A stretch of DNA of 64,000 bases, from positions 24,724,551 through 24,788,550 of the forward strand of contig OX637391.1 of assembly GCA_951799425.1 (NCBI GenBank). Reading direction: 5' to 3'. Both the position numbers and the translations under genes were made by a program. The notes under the pieces are model-generated. The model did not search any database and was not told the origin of the DNA. It saw only the letters and a list, made by a program, of their open reading frames with translations. Below are positions 62,339 to 64,000 of the stretch, piece by piece (the stretch's first letter is position 1; the number at the start of each line of letters is the position of its first letter). This DNA is from Ilex aquifolium. Its lineage: Eukaryota; Streptophyta; Magnoliopsida; Aquifoliales; Aquifoliaceae.

Positions 62339-64000
62339 TGATTAGCACTTAAAATTAGCATTTTACTATGCCGTTTTAAGACTAATTGTACTTTGATGGA
62401 GTTTAAGTGATGTCATTTCAGGCCCTAAACTGAACAAGGACCCAAGAACAACAAGTACCACACTTGGATGCAACACCAGCACATTAGAGCCCAAAATTGG
62501 AGAAGCTTGGAGCACAGCCAGAACGTTCGAACGCTTTCTCACGGTTGAACGTCCACATTACACTGTAGCAGACTCAACTGCTAAGAGAAGGCGTGTTGCA
62601 GTTAGGAAAGAAGACTGAAGCTCTGAAGCACTTGAGTGTCACGTTCGAACGCCAACTCACGTTCGAACGTGCACTTGAGTTGATTGAAGACCAGACTACT
62701 GCATAGAGTTGGAACTGAACTTCACAGAAGACCAACAGACCACTCGAGTGAAAGGGTCAAAACACATCTGGCGTTCGAACGCCCTTAGTGCAAAAACAGA
62801 AGAAACGTTCGAACGACAGTCAACGTTCGAAAGCCCTAAGTACAAAAACAGAAACAACGTTCGAACGCCAACTCACGTTCGAACGTTCTCCACAGACTGG
62901 CAGCAGAGTGGTTGGCTTTTCACTTGGACTTGGGCGGCAAACACTATTCATTCACCTCCTCTTGTCTCCTCCTCTTGCCTATAAATACTCCCCTTGTTGG
63001 AGAGCTAACGAAGCGAAGTAGAAAAGTTGATGGAGGCTTAGACTCCCACTCACATTGTAGATTTAGCTTATTTTCTTTGTATGAAGTCTTTATCTTAGAG
63101 ATTAGTTTGGCTATAGTCCAACATCTCTTGCTTGTTATAAAAGTAGTTTTATGCTTATGCTTTCATTTTACATGCATAGAAGAGAGATAGTTCATCTTTT
63201 GGTTGAGAAAGCAACCCTCCAATTCTTGGTTGAGGAAGCCACCCTCCAAATGTGACTAGCTTTCTTCTACTTTTATTGTTCATGCATTTCACTTCCATTG
63301 TTTGAGCTTCTTTCTTTCTTAGAAGAGTGAAACTCTTCCACTTTTCTAGAGCTTTACCAAAGTCGTGAAGGGTGGAACGTGATTCACCCATTATTTGTTA
63401 AAGATTGGCTCCGTGTTTGTTGTTACTTTATCTTTTAAGTTCTCTACTTGGAGGGATGAGCATCACTCACTTTTCTAGCTTTACCCAAGCCATGAAGAGT
63501 GAGTAGTTTCTCATTCACTCTTTAGTAAGAGGAGAAGGGCATGTATAAGTTATCCGGGAATCATATTTGTGCATTGTTTTTATGCTTAACGTTTATTTCT
63601 TCTTGTTATTGGATGAGTGATTGCATCTAGCAAATCTAAGGTACTTTGTATAACTGTGGGCTCTTTCTATGACATGGATGACTCTTGCATAGAAAGACTC
63701 ATCAGTTCAAGGCAAGTACCCCGGCTAGATCCTCATGACTACCGTTCAATCCTCCCCCTTATTGTACTTCATTTAAAGAATGGAATATTAATATCATGAT
63801 TGGATGTCTTGTAGAAACACTTGCTTGTTTGTAGACGGGTTAAGTCTCGGCACAGGCAATTCTTGTAAACTTCTAGAAAGACATCGGAATCATGTTCTTA
63901 ATTCTCACAATCCATCTTTATCTTTCGATTAACTTGCTGTTGACATGGGAGTTAATTGAGTTATCAAGCACAATTATGACAAACCAGATAACTAACTACA
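62339..64000 (+). mobile_element. LTR D of an Athila-1-family element, truncated by the window end
   Basis: Starts TGATTAGCACTTAAAATTAG inside Athila-3 gag; the left flank is GTTGC. It aligns along its length with the Athila-1 LTRs read on their own strand. It carries paired GTTCGAAC motifs (62523-62887) and TATAAATA at 62980-62987. About 250 bp of LTR should follow beyond 64000. Whether it is a solo LTR or a full element cannot be seen. Confidence 0.85.
62980..62987 (+). promoter_or_regulatory. TATA box of LTR D
   Basis: GCCTATAAATACTCCCC, about 93 bp after the last GTTCGAAC palindrome; same layout as in both Athila-1 LTRs. Confidence 0.7.

Overview
This is a window of nuclear DNA from a flowering plant, probably a eudicot. 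It is built almost entirely of LTR retrotransposons inserted into one another. The evidence is the plant-specific Ty3/gypsy lineages (Tekay/Del-type chromovirus, Tat and Athila), the initiator-Met primer-binding site, plant promoter elements and a type I MADS-box gene. I cannot name the species. Only about 4.2 kb (23109-27265) is not LTR retrotransposon.

Left part (1-23108). A Tat-lineage element lies on the minus strand: 5' LTR 22418-23108, gag-pol 22336-16889, 3'-UTR repeats 16318-16825, and an antisense extra ORF read on the plus strand from 12597 to 15992. A solo Athila-type LTR (12988-14888, target duplication GCTAC) sits in that ORF. A plus-strand Tekay-like element (1-12596, 5' end outside the window) abuts the remaining part of it. 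A second, complete Tekay-like element of the same family (3307-9931, minus strand, target duplication ATACC) is inserted inside the first. Both Tekay copies have lost reverse transcriptase, RNase H and the integrase core, and carry a T-rich array of about 30-bp repeats in their place.

Middle part (23109-27265). An M-type MADS-box gene is split by a non-autonomous DNA transposon. It is followed by a two-unit SINE-like retroposon, whose units each carry a plant snRNA-type USE+TATA promoter, and by a 150-bp tandem triplication.

Right part (27266-64000). A second Tat element begins with its 3' LTR (about 27266-27791) and a broken antisense extra ORF. The coding sequence of that ORF is in three pieces (27924-29019, 44598-44865, 58974-59685), separated by two complete Athila elements: Athila-1 (29020-44597, target duplication GTCAC) and Athila-2 (44866-58968). 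A third Athila element starts at 60133 in the 3'-UTR repeats and is itself interrupted at 62339 by another LTR of the Athila-1 family. Solo LTRs lie inside Athila-1 (41959-43573, CCGAT) and Athila-2 (46542-47887, ATGGG).

The most unusual signals are regulatory. Five LTR families carry clusters of short self-complementary motifs, in four of them next to a recognisable TATA or TATA-like box. A roughly 30-nt module with the GTACCGGTAC palindrome is shared between Tekay and Athila LTRs in opposite orientations relative to the promoter. In Athila-1 an LTR-style palindrome array plus a TATA box lies just upstream of the 3' ORF, which looks like an internal promoter. All age and identity statements are my own counts by eye.
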